A stretch of 64,000 nucleotides of DNA, from the NCBI GenBank assembly GCA_016794585.1, contig JAEUJM010000044.1, positions 1 through 64,000 of the forward strand. Reading direction: 5' to 3'. The notes beneath the pieces were generated by a model, which searched no databases, had not been told where the DNA came from, and was given only the letters and a program-made list of their open reading frames with translations. Positions 8,764 through 17,684 of the stretch are shown piece by piece (positions within the stretch are counted from its first letter, which is position 1; each line of letters starts with the position of its first letter). The translations under genes were made by a program, and so were the position numbers. The stretch is from Acidimicrobiales bacterium (GTDB lineage: Bacteria; Actinomycetota; Acidimicrobiia; Acidimicrobiales; DATDAH01).

Positions 8764-10343
8764 TGGCCGACGATACCCCGAACCTGCACGACTGGGCGCC
8801 GCTCACCCAGGACCTCGCCGAGCGCCGCGAGCGGGCCCTCGCCATGGGCGGCCCCGAGCGGGTCGAGCGCCAGCGCTCCCTCGGCAAGCTGCCGGTGCGC
8901 GAGCGCCTCGAGCGCTTCGTGGACCCCGGCACCTTCGTCGAGTACGGCCAGCTCGCCGACTCCATGGACCCCGGCCTCGCCGACAAGGGGTACCTGGCCG
9001 CGGACGGCTGCGTCACCGGCATCGGCGAGGTGGACGGCCGGCGGGTGGCCATCTGCGCCTACGACTTCACGGTCATGGCGGGCTCGATGGGCGCGGTCAA
9101 CGAGCAGAAGACGTCGCGCATGCGCGAGCTGGCCCTGCGCCAGCGCATCCCCATCGTCTGGCTGCTCGACTCGGCCGGCGCCCGCATCATGTCGAGCTCG
9201 GGCTCCACCTTCGCCGGCGTGGGTCACCTGTTCCGCGAGCAGGTCACCCTCTCCGGCGTCGTGCCCCAGGTGGGCGGCATGCTCGGGCACTGCGCCGCCG
9301 GCACCGCCTACATCCCTGCCCTGGCCGACTTCATCCCCATGGTGAAGGGCGTCTCCTCGATGGCCCTCGCCGGCCGCCACCTGGTGAAGGCGGCCACGGG
9401 CGAGGACGTCACCGAGGAGGACATGGGCGGCTCCACCGTGCACACCAAGGTGAGCGGCGTGGCCGACCTCGAGGTCGAGTCCGACGATGACTGCCTTGAT
9501 GCCATCCGCACCTACCTGTCGTTCTTCCCGAGCCACAACCAGGAGGCGCCGCCCGTCCGCGAGTGCACCGACCCGGTCGACCGCAGGGTCGAGGAGCTGT
9601 ACGACATCGTCCCCACCGCGCCCCGTCGCGCCTACGACATGCACAAGGTCATCCGTGCCGTCGTCGACGACGGCGAGTTCTTCTCGATGAAGGGGGCCTG
9701 GGCCAAGAACATCATCACCGGCCTGGCCCGCGTCGGCGGCCAGCCCGTGGGCATCGTGGCCAGCCAGCCCATGGTGCTCGGCGGTGCCCTCGACGTGAAC
9801 GCCGCCGACAAGGCCGCCCGCTTCGTGTGGCTCTGCGACGCCTTCGGCATCCCGCTGGTGTTCCTCCACGACGTCCCCGGCTTCGTGGTGGGCAGCGCGG
9901 TCGAGAAGCAGGGGATCATCCGCCACGGGGCCAAGATGCTGTTCGCCATCAGCGAGGCCACCGTGCCCAAGGTCAGCATCGTGCTGCGCAAGAGCTACGG
10001 CGCCGGCTACTTCGTGATGAACGGCACCGCCTACGAGGCCGACTACGTCGCCATCTGGCCCACGGCGGAGATCGCCGTGATGGGCCCCGACGGGATGGTG
10101 AACATCATCATGCGCAAGCAGCTCGAGGCCATCCCCGAGGGCAAGGAGCGCGACGAGGCCCGCATCGCCATGGCCGACGAGCTCCGCAAGAACATCGACC
10201 CGTACATCGCCGCGGGCCACGCCGCGGTGGACGACGTCATCGACCCCGCCGAGACCCGCCACACCATCTGGCGCGGCCTCCAGGTGAGTCGCACCAAGCA
10301 GGTCCAGCGGCCGTGGCGCAAGCACGGCGTGCTGCCGGTCTGA
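8763..10343 (+). CDS. Acyl-CoA carboxylase carboxyltransferase (beta) subunit
   Basis: This 526-residue protein has both crotonase-like halves of a biotin-dependent carboxyltransferase. It transfers carboxyl from carboxybiotin to an acyl-CoA such as propionyl-, acetyl- or methylcrotonyl-CoA. Characteristic segments are LLDSAGARIMS near residue 138, GGMLGHCAAGTAYIPAL near 173, and GAGYFVMNGTAYEADY near 410. Its ATG overlaps the enoyl-CoA hydratase stop. No biotin carboxylase lies in the window, but a lone biotin-attachment protein is 4.6 kb downstream; they could be parts of one split complex, which is inference. Confidence 0.93.
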   Translation: MADDTPNLHDWAPLTQDLAERRERALAMGGPERVERQRSLGKLPVRERLERFVDPGTFVEYGQLADSMDPGLADKGYLAADGCVTGIGEVDGRRVAICAYDFTVMAGSMGAVNEQKTSRMRELALRQRIPIVWLLDSAGARIMSSSGSTFAGVGHLFREQVTLSGVVPQVGGMLGHCAAGTAYIPALADFIPMVKGVSSMALAGRHLVKAATGEDVTEEDMGGSTVHTKVSGVADLEVESDDDCLDAIRTYLSFFPSHNQEAPPVRECTDPVDRRVEELYDIVPTAPRRAYDMHKVIRAVVDDGEFFSMKGAWAKNIITGLARVGGQPVGIVASQPMVLGGALDVNAADKAARFVWLCDAFGIPLVFLHDVPGFVVGSAVEKQGIIRHGAKMLFAISEATVPKVSIVLRKSYGAGYFVMNGTAYEADYVAIWPTAEIAVMGPDGMVNIIMRKQLEAIPEGKERDEARIAMADELRKNIDPYIAAGHAAVDDVIDPAETRHTIWRGLQVSRTKQVQRPWRKHGVLPV

Positions 10344-10356
10344 CCCCGCCCTGTCG

Positions 10357-11694
10357 ATGACCGTCCTCTTCCTGCACATCCCCAAGGCCGCGGGCACGTC
10401 CTACGGGGCGGCGCTGGCGACCGCGCTCGGCGGTCCCGCGTACTTCCCCGACATCCCTGGCGGGATCACGTCCGAGGAGTTCCAGCAGGTCGACGTCGAC
10501 TCGCTGCGGGAGTTCTCGTTCGTGGGCGCCCACGTGGACTACGGGCTGTGCCGGCGAGCACCGTTCCTGCGCCCGGTCACCGTCCTACGCGACCCCGTCG
10601 ACCGCATCGTCTCCTGGTACCACTACGTGCTGAACGACGACGGGCCGTCGCTCGCGGAGTGGCGGGACTTCATCCACGCCCGGCGTCTGTCGGTCGAGGA
10701 GTTCCTGCTGCACCCGCAGCTGCGGTGGCTCCAGGGGCAGGCGCAGACCATGCAGATCGCCGGCCACCTGTGGAGCGGCGACCCCCTCCCCTTCGTCGAC
10801 GACTTCGTGCCGATCGCGGCGGAGAACCTGTCCGGCTTCACCCACGTGGGCCTCTTCGAGCGCCTCGGCGACTCGATGCGCCTGGCGCAGGCCGAGCTCG
10901 GGTTGGCGGACGTCCCCACACTGCCCGACCGCAACGTCTCGCCCGAGCGGCCGACGCCCCTCGACCCCGAGGTGCGGGCCGAGGTGGCCGGCCTCATCGG
11001 CATGGACGCGGCGTTCTACCCGCTGGCGGTCGCGGAGTTCGAGCGCCGCCTCGCCGCGCACGGCCTCGCCGACGACCGCGTCGACCTGCCCCCGCCGGTG
11101 CGACCGGCGGCGATCGTGGCGCCGCCGGCGCCGGCCGCCCCCGCCGCGGGCCCGACCGACACGGCCGCCGGGGTGGGGGACTGGGTGGAGCTGGCCTGGG
11201 CCCCCGAGCCCGGCACATCGCTCAGCGGGCCACTCATCTGGCCACTGCCCCTGACCGCTCCGGAAGAAGCGACGACGGCGTCCGTGGGTGGGTCGCTCGT
11301 CACCGGTGACCCGGCACCGGTCGACATCGGCGCCAACTGGGTGCGGGTCGCGGCCGGGCTCTACCACGTCCAGGCCACCGTCCCCTGCCGTCGCTTCGAC
11401 CACGACGACGACGGCGAGGAGTGGCAGCTGCTGTTCGACTTCGCCTGGTACGCCGATCCGCCCATCCCGTTCGCCGAGGGCCTGCCCGGCATGCCCGACC
11501 TGGTGCTCTGGCTGGCCCAGGCCGTGCCCGCCGGCCTGCCGAAGCTGCCGCTGCGGGGTGCGCCGGTCACCGCCGGCGGCCTGCTGCGCGTGCCGCGGGA
11601 CGGTGGGCACGTGTGCTTCCTCCTGGGCTCCAACCGCCCGGTGGTCATGTCCCCGGGTGACGAGGTGCTGCTCCGCTACGCCAAGGTGGGGTGA
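10357..11694 (+). CDS. Sulfotransferase-like protein with unassigned C-terminal domain
   Basis: The N-terminal ~230 of 445 residues match the PAPS-dependent sulfotransferase fold. HIPKAAGTS (7-15) is the 5'-phosphosulfate loop and RDPVDRIVSWYHY (about 77-89) is the 3'-phosphate motif. The remaining ~180 residues, after a Pro/Ala-rich linker around 248-268, are a separate beta-rich region I do not recognise. It starts 14 nt after the carboxyltransferase gene and so probably belongs to the same transcript. The acceptor could be a carbohydrate or lipid; the sequence does not say. No signal peptide is present. Confidence 0.78.
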   Translation: MTVLFLHIPKAAGTSYGAALATALGGPAYFPDIPGGITSEEFQQVDVDSLREFSFVGAHVDYGLCRRAPFLRPVTVLRDPVDRIVSWYHYVLNDDGPSLAEWRDFIHARRLSVEEFLLHPQLRWLQGQAQTMQIAGHLWSGDPLPFVDDFVPIAAENLSGFTHVGLFERLGDSMRLAQAELGLADVPTLPDRNVSPERPTPLDPEVRAEVAGLIGMDAAFYPLAVAEFERRLAAHGLADDRVDLPPPVRPAAIVAPPAPAAPAAGPTDTAAGVGDWVELAWAPEPGTSLSGPLIWPLPLTAPEEATTASVGGSLVTGDPAPVDIGANWVRVAAGLYHVQATVPCRRFDHDDDGEEWQLLFDFAWYADPPIPFAEGLPGMPDLVLWLAQAVPAGLPKLPLRGAPVTAGGLLRVPRDGGHVCFLLGSNRPVVMSPGDEVLLRYAKVG

Positions 11695-11718
11695 CGTCGT
11701 GGGCGGGCGTCGCCCGGC

Positions 11719-12510
11719 TCAGGCCTGGTGCTTGACGCCCGACAGCAGCACGTCGCTGATGCGACGGGGGGCCTCGGCCAGCAGCGGGAACGCGGCCGCC
11801 CGCTTCGGCAGGCGGATGTGGGACCGACCCTTGCGCACGGCGTCCACGATCGCGTCGGCCACCTGCTCGCGTGGGATGTCGACGAGCAGGCGCAGCTGGT
11901 AGCCCCGGTCGAACGAGTCGCGGGTGGGCGCGTAGTCGCGCACGTGGTCGAGCATCTCGGTGGGGATGGGCCCCAGCTGCACGACCGTCGTGCCCACGGG
12001 CAGGCCCTTCAGGTCGAGGGCCAGGATCTCGGTGAACTGGGTGAGCCCCGCCTTGGTGGAGGCGTAGGTGGCCATGCCCGGGTAGGCGGCGACGCCGGCG
12101 AGCGACGACACGTTGACGAGATGCCCCCGGCCCCGATCCAACATGCCCGGGAGCACCTGACGGCACAACTGGACCGGCGTGACGAGGTTGAGGCGGTAGA
12201 TGCGCTCGATGTCGTCGGGATCGGCGTCCGCGAAGGCGCCCACGGCGTCGATGCCCGCGTTGTTGACGAGGACGTCCACCCCGGCGCCGGTCGACTCGAC
12301 CTCGTCGACGAGCCCCGCCACCACCGAGGGGTCGAACAGGTCCGCCGGGTGGGCGGTGCCGCCGAGCTCGTCGGCGAGCGCGGCGAGGCGCTCGGCGTCG
12401 CGCGCCACCAGCGCCACCGACGCACCGGCCGCCGCGAAGGCGCGGGCCGTGGCCTCCCCGATCCCGCGGGAGGCCCCGGTCACCAGCACTCGACTGCCCT
12501 GGAGGTCCAT
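11719..12510 (-). CDS. Short-chain dehydrogenase/reductase
   Basis: This classical SDR of 263 residues interconverts a ketone and a secondary alcohol with NAD(P). The cofactor loop TGASRGIG is at 11-18, the NNAG motif at 83-86, catalytic Ser135 or Ser136 in NVSSLAG, and Tyr149/Lys153 in YASTK. The ATG at 12510 is chosen because it places the cofactor loop at the usual distance from the start; the open frame runs further upstream into the preceding gene. It lies 25 bp downstream of the CocE-like hydrolase on the same strand, so cotranscription is likely. Substrate unknown. Confidence 0.92.
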   Translation of the reverse strand: MDLQGSRVLVTGASRGIGEATARAFAAAGASVALVARDAERLAALADELGGTAHPADLFDPSVVAGLVDEVESTGAGVDVLVNNAGIDAVGAFADADPDDIERIYRLNLVTPVQLCRQVLPGMLDRGRGHLVNVSSLAGVAAYPGMATYASTKAGLTQFTEILALDLKGLPVGTTVVQLGPIPTEMLDHVRDYAPTRDSFDRGYQLRLLVDIPREQVADAIVDAVRKGRSHIRLPKRAAAFPLLAEAPRRISDVLLSGVKHQA

Positions 12511-12535
12511 GCCCCCAGGATGCACCGCCGAGGGG

Positions 12536-14860
12536 TCAGCCCGCGGGGGTGTTCTCGATCTCGACGTACTCCCGGCACGGCTGGCCCCGGTAGGACTCGC
12601 AGTCCGGCACCTCGTCGGGAACGTCGTGGTCGCCGCCCAGGATCGGCAGCACCACCGACGACGGGAAGTCCGCCGACTGGGCCACGGTGTTGGTGATGTC
12701 CTGACCGCTGAGCGAGTCGAACTCCCACTCGGGCCGGTCACCGCCGGGGGAGTCGACCGTGATGCGCAACTGGGAGCCCGGGTGGAACGCGTGGGCGAAG
12801 GGGAAGATCTCCACCCGCACGAGGGTGAACTCGCCCTCGGGCAGGCGCTCGTCGTCGGTCTCGAGGTGGGTCGACTGCGGGCGCAGCTCGGTCGACACCT
12901 CCTCGTCCAGCTTGCGGTGGCTGGCCCGCAGCCAGCCGTTCTGGAGATAGAGCTCGTCGCCGTTCGGGCGCACCTCGCTCAGCGTGACCTCGAGGTCGGT
13001 GTCCAGGGCGGTCGACTGCACATACAGGTCGGCGCTGGCGGGACCGGCCATGACCGTCGCCTCGTCGAACGGCTCGCTGAGGTAGCTCACCGCGTCGCCC
13101 TCGAGCAGCGGCTGCCAGTCGAACTCCTGCTCGGCGCTGAAGCTGAAGCCGTCCGCCGTCCGGTCGTCGCCGTACTCGGGGTGGTACTCGAACGACGCCG
13201 CGCTGTCCGCCTCGCCGTCCTCGACCGTCGGCTCGTCCTCGGCCAGGGTGCCGTCGGGCTGGAAGAACAGCCGGGTGGGCTCCACCTCGGACGGCGGCCA
13301 GGCCGTGTAGGTCTCCTCGAAGGTCGAGCCCGGGACGCGGGGCTGGTCCGTGCCGGCGCCGTTCTCGTAGAGGATGCGGATGTCGTCCTCGGCCTGGTAC
13401 GCGGCGAGGGCCTCGTCGTAGGAGTCGTACTCGGTGAAGCGGTCCTCGGGGAACGGATAGTCGCCCTCGCCGAACTGGCCCGCGAACACCGCCGGCGCGC
13501 CGGCCCGGATGATGGGCGGGATCTCGGGGATCTCCTGGGCGACGTAGAAGTCGAGGAACTCGAACCACCGTTGGGTGTTCTCGGGGATGAGCGCGTCACC
13601 GTGGGTGCCGTTCTGCATCGAGACCACCAGGTCGGGGGTGTTCGTCAGGTGCTCGATCAGCGCGGGGAAGTGGCCGCCCGTCTGCTCGTCCTGCCACGAG
13701 CCCGTGAGGAACACGGGCACCTCGATGCGGTCGGCGAAGGTCACCGGGGTGAGCGGGGGGCTCAGGACCGGGTCGTAGTGCGGGTAGGCGCGGGCCAGCC
13801 GCTCGATGTCGGGGTTCTGGCTGCGCAGGCCCTGGTTGGCGGCGCACTCCTCGGCGTTCGGGCCGCCCTCGTCCACCACGAACTGCTCCCAGCCCTGGCC
13901 GTAGGGCTGGGCCCCGTCCTGGACGTTGAGGATCCAGTTCCGGGCGAAGCCGTCGTTGTACATGCCGCCCGGGTAGAGCACCGCCGGCCAGATGCTGTCG
14001 AGCACGGACATCGGGGCGATGGCCGCCAGGTGGGGCGGCTGGGTGGCCGCCACGTAGAGCTGGCTGTTGCCGGCGTAGCTGATGCCGATGAGGCCGGGCT
14101 TGCCGTGCTTGACCCAGTCCTGTGCGGCGACCGCCTCGACCACGTCGTAGCCGTCGCTGACCTGGGCGGCCTCGAAGAAGCTGAACGTGCCGCCCGAGCA
14201 CCCGGAGCCCCGGACGTTCACCGACACGGTGGCGTAGCCGTAGATGTCCGCGAAGGGGGCGATGCTGCTGCCGGACCCGTTGGGGTTGGCGGTGTCGTAG
14301 CCCGAGTAGTTGATGACCGTCGGGTAGGGCCCGTCCTCGGGCGGGCCGGGCATCTTCACCAGCGCCGCGAGCGTGGTGCCGTCGCGGGTCTCGATGAAGT
14401 TCAGCCCCGGCTCGAGCACCTGGTCCTCGTAGAGCGAGGGATCGGGCTCGTCGTACACGTCGCCCACCGTGATGGGCTCGCTGGTGGCGACCGCCTCGCC
14501 GTCGGCGACCTCGACCACGTGGTACCCCTCGCCGGGAGGGACCCGCGCGAACACGAGGTTGCCCTCGTCGTCCACCGTGCCGGCGTCGGCCTGGAGCCCG
14601 TCGATGGTGAGCACCACCGGCTGGGGCACGCCCTCGGCGTCCACCACCTGGAGGTCGGTGCCCGGCTCGGCCTCGGTCACCGTGATGGCGCCCGTGTTGC
14701 CCACCACCTCGAACTCGGCCGGCGCCGCACCCTCGAGCTCGATGGGCTCGGCGGCGGCACCGTCGCCGTCACCGCCGTCGCTGCTGCAGGCGGGGAGCGC
14801 GATCGCGACGAGGGCCACGACGGCGAGCGAGAGGGCGCGTGCGGGTCGGCTCGAGGCCAT
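12536..14860 (-). CDS. CocE/NonD family hydrolase, predicted lipoprotein
   Basis: This 774-residue alpha/beta hydrolase belongs to the X-Pro dipeptidyl-peptidase/cocaine esterase-like group. A signal sequence ends in ALPAC within the first 25 residues, so it is probably a membrane-anchored lipoprotein outside the cell. The nucleophile elbow GISYAG (near residue 267) and a C-terminal jelly-roll-like region (FHPGSQLRITVDSP) typical of the group are visible. It may cleave an ester, amide or proline peptide; substrate not assignable. The ATG at 14860 begins the signal peptide and is divergent from the biotin carrier gene, so 14861-14963 carries promoters for both. Confidence 0.88.
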   Translation of the reverse strand: MASSRPARALSLAVVALVAIALPACSSDGGDGDGAAAEPIELEGAAPAEFEVVGNTGAITVTEAEPGTDLQVVDAEGVPQPVVLTIDGLQADAGTVDDEGNLVFARVPPGEGYHVVEVADGEAVATSEPITVGDVYDEPDPSLYEDQVLEPGLNFIETRDGTTLAALVKMPGPPEDGPYPTVINYSGYDTANPNGSGSSIAPFADIYGYATVSVNVRGSGCSGGTFSFFEAAQVSDGYDVVEAVAAQDWVKHGKPGLIGISYAGNSQLYVAATQPPHLAAIAPMSVLDSIWPAVLYPGGMYNDGFARNWILNVQDGAQPYGQGWEQFVVDEGGPNAEECAANQGLRSQNPDIERLARAYPHYDPVLSPPLTPVTFADRIEVPVFLTGSWQDEQTGGHFPALIEHLTNTPDLVVSMQNGTHGDALIPENTQRWFEFLDFYVAQEIPEIPPIIRAGAPAVFAGQFGEGDYPFPEDRFTEYDSYDEALAAYQAEDDIRILYENGAGTDQPRVPGSTFEETYTAWPPSEVEPTRLFFQPDGTLAEDEPTVEDGEADSAASFEYHPEYGDDRTADGFSFSAEQEFDWQPLLEGDAVSYLSEPFDEATVMAGPASADLYVQSTALDTDLEVTLSEVRPNGDELYLQNGWLRASHRKLDEEVSTELRPQSTHLETDDERLPEGEFTLVRVEIFPFAHAFHPGSQLRITVDSPGGDRPEWEFDSLSGQDITNTVAQSADFPSSVVLPILGGDHDVPDEVPDCESYRGQPCREYVEIENTPAG

Positions 14861-14963
14861 GTCGGATGGTTCCCCCGTGAGGCAGGTGACCAGCTGGTAG
14901 ACAGCGGGTGACGGACGGTCCGAGCACACTAATGGGACCGCACCCAGGAACGGGAGTCGCTCC

Positions 14964-15182
14964 ATGACCGAAGTCGAGGCCGAGATCACCGCCAACGTCT
15001 GGCAGGTGCGGACGGAGGTCGGAGCGGTCGTCGCCGAGGGCGACGAGCTCGTCATCCTGGAGTCCATGAAGATGGAGATCCCGGTGCTGGCGCCGTGTGC
15101 CGGGACGGTCACCGAGATCCGGGTGGCGCCCGACGACCAGATCCACGAGGGCGACGTCGTGCTGGTGATCGATTCGGCTTAG
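14964..15182 (+). CDS. Stand-alone biotin/lipoyl attachment protein (TB7.3-like)
   Basis: This 72-residue protein is nothing but a biotinyl-lipoyl domain. The attachment motif is ESMKM at 33-37, so Lys36 should carry biotin (Met on both sides favours biotin over lipoate). Length and sequence resemble the mycobacterial biotinylated protein TB7.3. It could serve as the carrier for the carboxyltransferase encoded 4.6 kb upstream. A GGAG lies before the ATG. The gene is divergent from the hydrolase lipoprotein and followed by a long non-coding region. Confidence 0.93.
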   Translation: MTEVEAEITANVWQVRTEVGAVVAEGDELVILESMKMEIPVLAPCAGTVTEIRVAPDDQIHEGDVVLVIDSA

Positions 15183-15219
15183 CGCCCGTCGCCCTGCGGC
15201 TGCGGGGTCCTGTCCCCGC

Positions 15220-15700
15220 TCCGTTTCCACTGGCCCGGGGCGCTTTGCCGTCGGCCCTCCGTGGCGGGCTCGGTCCTTGGGTCTCGGGCGGCGCGGGTCG
15301 AGCGGGGCCGACGGGCGCCCCGGTCCAGCGGACCCTCGGAGCGGCGCCACCCCTCCGCCTCCGGGCGACCCCTGGCGGCCGGCCTCGGTCACCAGCTCCT
15401 TGGGGTCGGGGCGACCGCTCGGTGGGTCCCGTCGGTTGGTGCCGTTCCCGCGGGAGGCGCCGGCCGCCGGCCATCGCCTTCCTGGCGGGTGGTGCCGATC
15501 TCGGTCCTCGGGCTCCTTGGGGGCCGAGGCGACCGGCGCGCGGCTCGAGCGGTTGGCGCCCTTCGTGCGACGTCCTTGGTCCGGGCGGCGCAACATCTCT
15601 GCTTTCGTGACGGCGGGTGCGATCTCGGTCCTCGGACTCCTTTGGGGCGGGGGCGACTGCTCGGTGGTGCTCGTCGGTTGGTGCCGCTTCCGCTTCTCCG
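15220..15700 (+). repeat. Four degenerate ~118-bp tandem repeats in a non-coding region
   Basis: A recurring block beginning CTCGGTC is found at 15269, 15384, 15500 and 15624 (spacing 115, 116, 124 bp). Each copy continues with a CTCCTTGG-like and GGCGAC-like segment and a GTCGGTTGGTGCCG-like segment in two copies. The whole gap 15183-15941 has no gene I can support; frames on both strands here give low-complexity Arg/Pro-rich products typical of GC-rich non-coding DNA. Confidence 0.65.
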
Positions 15701-15751
15701 CTGGCCGTGGCGTCACGCTGGGTGGTCACTTCGAGGGTCGCCTCCGAACCT

Positions 15752-15788
15752 GAGGCAATAGCGCGCGGTATGCGCGCGCTATTGCCTC
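15752..15788. terminator. 16-bp perfect inverted repeat hairpin
   Basis: Arms 15752-15767 and 15773-15788 are exactly complementary around the 5-nt loop GTATG. It lies about 150 bp downstream of the sortase/septum-protein operon (minus strand) and could end that transcript, although no T-run follows on either strand. An operator or a structured RNA are alternatives. Confidence 0.6.
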
Positions 15789-15941
15789 GACTTCGAGGGG
15801 CGCGGGCCTCGTGGGCACGGAGGGTGGGATCGGCGCCTCGGCCGGACCCCGTCGTCGCCGCCTTTCGCTCGTGCGAGCCCCCTCGGAGTCCGGCGTCGGA
15901 CTCGGGATCGCGCCGGGAGGTCCCGGCGCCGCCGCCGGGGG

Positions 15942-16520
15942 TCAGGCGCCGGCGGCGCTTCCGGCCACGGTGGCGGTGAGTTGGGCGGCGGGGTCGAAGG
16001 CGACGCAGACGGCTTCGCGGTCGCCGCCGGACCAGGAGGCCTCGGTGGGCCAGAGGGAGACCATGGAAAGGGGGGAGGTGCCGTAGGCGACGCCGACGTA
16101 GGCCTCGAAGGCGATGGCGCACTGCTCGTCGGCGTAGGCGGCCACCTGGTCGGCGCCCGGGAAGGCCACCTCAGGGCCCTCGGTGTAGGTGATGACCCCG
16201 ACGACCTCGCCGTCGTGGGCGGCGGCGCAGTCGACCACCTGCGCCTCGGTGGCCTCGCCGGTCGAGTCGGCGGAGAACGCCGACCCGTCGACGCAGTCGC
16301 CCGCCACCAGGTCGGTGATGGGCGTGGCTGCGGCCGAGGTGGTGGCCGGACCGCCCCCTGCGACCGTGGTGGTGGTCGCCGCGGGGGCCGCGGTGGTCGT
16401 GGTGGGGGCGCCGAGCTGTTCCAGCCAGGTGGGCGGGTCGGTGTCGGCGCACGCGCCAGCCGCCAACGCAGTCCCGAGGGCCAGGCCGGCGACGAGCACG
16501 GACAGGGTGGGACGTCGCAT
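15942..16520 (-). CDS. Septum-formation-like secreted lipoprotein
   Basis: This 192-residue protein has a signal sequence ending in AAGACAD, a lipobox-type cleavage site, followed by a Thr/Ala-rich linker (about 38-65). The domain GDCVDGSAFS...VVDCAAAHDGEVVG, with paired cysteines, fits the septum-formation (Septum_form) family of actinobacterial surface proteins. The biochemical role of that family is poorly known. It begins 2 nt after the sortase stop, so it is cotranscribed with it. It has no LPXTG-type C-terminal sorting signal, so it is not itself an obvious sortase substrate. Confidence 0.75.
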   Translation of the reverse strand: MRRPTLSVLVAGLALGTALAAGACADTDPPTWLEQLGAPTTTTAAPAATTTTVAGGGPATTSAAATPITDLVAGDCVDGSAFSADSTGEATEAQVVDCAAAHDGEVVGVITYTEGPEVAFPGADQVAAYADEQCAIAFEAYVGVAYGTSPLSMVSLWPTEASWSGGDREAVCVAFDPAAQLTATVAGSAAGA

Positions 16521-16522
16521 CG

Positions 16523-17524
16523 TCAGAAGCCCGCCGGCAGGAGCTTGTAGAAGTTCTCGAAGAACACGTAGAGCGTCACCGCGAAGAACGGGAAGGCGAT
16601 CAGGTAGGCGGGCCACTTCCGCCAGGCCCGGCCCACGAAGTAGGCGGTGAGCCAGATGGCCGCGGCGGCCAGGCCCCACAGGACGGCGGGCGCCTTGGAG
16701 ACGGGCTCGGTCTGCTCGGCGTCGTCGAGGGACACCTCTTCGGTGCGGGTGGGTCGCTGGCCGGGCGGGATGGGCACGGGCGCCTCCTCGAGGCGGGCCC
16801 GGATGATGATGCGCTCGCGGGCGCTGTACTTCGGGTGGCAGGCGGTGAGGGTGAGCATGTTGTCGAGCTCGCCGTCCTCGTCGAAGTCCTTGGCCTGGAG
16901 CACGTCGGTGCGGTCGGGGGTGACGATCTCGGTGCTGCGGTAGCTGTAGGTGAACTCGGCGCCGGTGACGTAGGTGACGATGATCTCGTCGCCCGACTTC
17001 ATCTCGTCGACTCGGTTGAAGGGGGCGCCGTAGGTGGTGCGGTGGCCGGCGATGGCGGCGTTGCCGGGCTGGCCGGGCATCGGCGTGCCCTCGTAGTGGC
17101 CCGGGCCGTCTTTCAGGATGCTGAGATCGACGCCCTCGTAGAAGTACCAGTCGGCCCCGATCGACGGGATCTGGATGCGGCCCACGAGTCCGCCGGTGGC
17201 CGGAGGCGGGGGGATGACCTGATCGCCCTCGGTGGCACCGGACCCACCGGCCACGGTGGTCGCAGTGGTGGGCGCCGACGTCGTGGTGGTGGCCCCGCCG
17301 GCCGCGGTCGTGGTGGTGGCGCCCGGCTCCTCGTCGCCGCCGGCGAGGGTGCCGGTCTGCTCGAACTCCGCGGCCTGCGCCTCGAACTCGCTCTCGGCGC
17401 TGCTCTGGGCCTGGCGGGTCTGGATGCCCGTGCCCCAGAGCTGGAAGGCCACGAAGGCCAGGATGAGCACGCCGGCGGTGATGAGCACCCGGCCGATGCG
17501 GGAGAGGGCCTTGGCCAGCCTCAC
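16523..17524 (-). CDS. Class E sortase
   Basis: This 333-residue membrane transpeptidase should attach surface proteins to the cell envelope. It has an N-terminal membrane helix (about 12-33), a Thr/Ala-rich linker, and the sortase barrel with catalytic His in AGHRTTYG, Cys229 in TLTACHP and a downstream Arg in SARERI. Two further hydrophobic segments near the C-terminus are visible. The fold and the TLTACHP sequence fit class E sortases of high-GC Gram-positives. GTG at 17524 is the first start compatible with the membrane helix. No substrate with a sorting signal is encoded nearby. Confidence 0.88.
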   Translation of the reverse strand: MRLAKALSRIGRVLITAGVLILAFVAFQLWGTGIQTRQAQSSAESEFEAQAAEFEQTGTLAGGDEEPGATTTTAAGGATTTTSAPTTATTVAGGSGATEGDQVIPPPPATGGLVGRIQIPSIGADWYFYEGVDLSILKDGPGHYEGTPMPGQPGNAAIAGHRTTYGAPFNRVDEMKSGDEIIVTYVTGAEFTYSYRSTEIVTPDRTDVLQAKDFDEDGELDNMLTLTACHPKYSARERIIIRARLEEAPVPIPPGQRPTRTEEVSLDDAEQTEPVSKAPAVLWGLAAAAIWLTAYFVGRAWRKWPAYLIAFPFFAVTLYVFFENFYKLLPAGF

Positions 17525-17606
17525 GGGGACACCACCCTGCGCGCTCGGCCCATAGGGAGGCGAGGCTACCCGGGGGCACGGGGGACGCGAGGGCGCGTGC
17601 GCCGCG

Positions 17607-17624
17607 GATGGGACGTTCGGCCCT
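17607..17624 (+). promoter_or_regulatory. DosR-box-like site upstream of the 17685 gene
   Basis: GATGGGACGTTCGGCCCT matches the published DosR half-site pattern (GGGAC, 4 nt, G-N-CCC). It differs from the site at 23306-23323 (read on the minus strand) at only 2 of 18 positions. It ends 60 bp before the start at 17685. Binding by the DevR-like protein encoded at 20372-21022 is inference. Confidence 0.55.
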
Positions 17625-17684
17625 AGGCCGGGAGGGCACGGCCCGGGCATTCTCGGAGGGTTCGCCACCCGAGGGGGAAGATCC

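Noticed and set aside
14936-14950. TGGGACCGCACCCA in the hydrolase/biotin-carrier divergent region
   Set aside because: The half-sites have the wrong spacing for a DosR box and no related gene is present.
15220-15700. CRISPR array
   Set aside because: The repeats are ~118 bp apart and diverged, with no short identical repeats separated by unique spacers and no cas genes.
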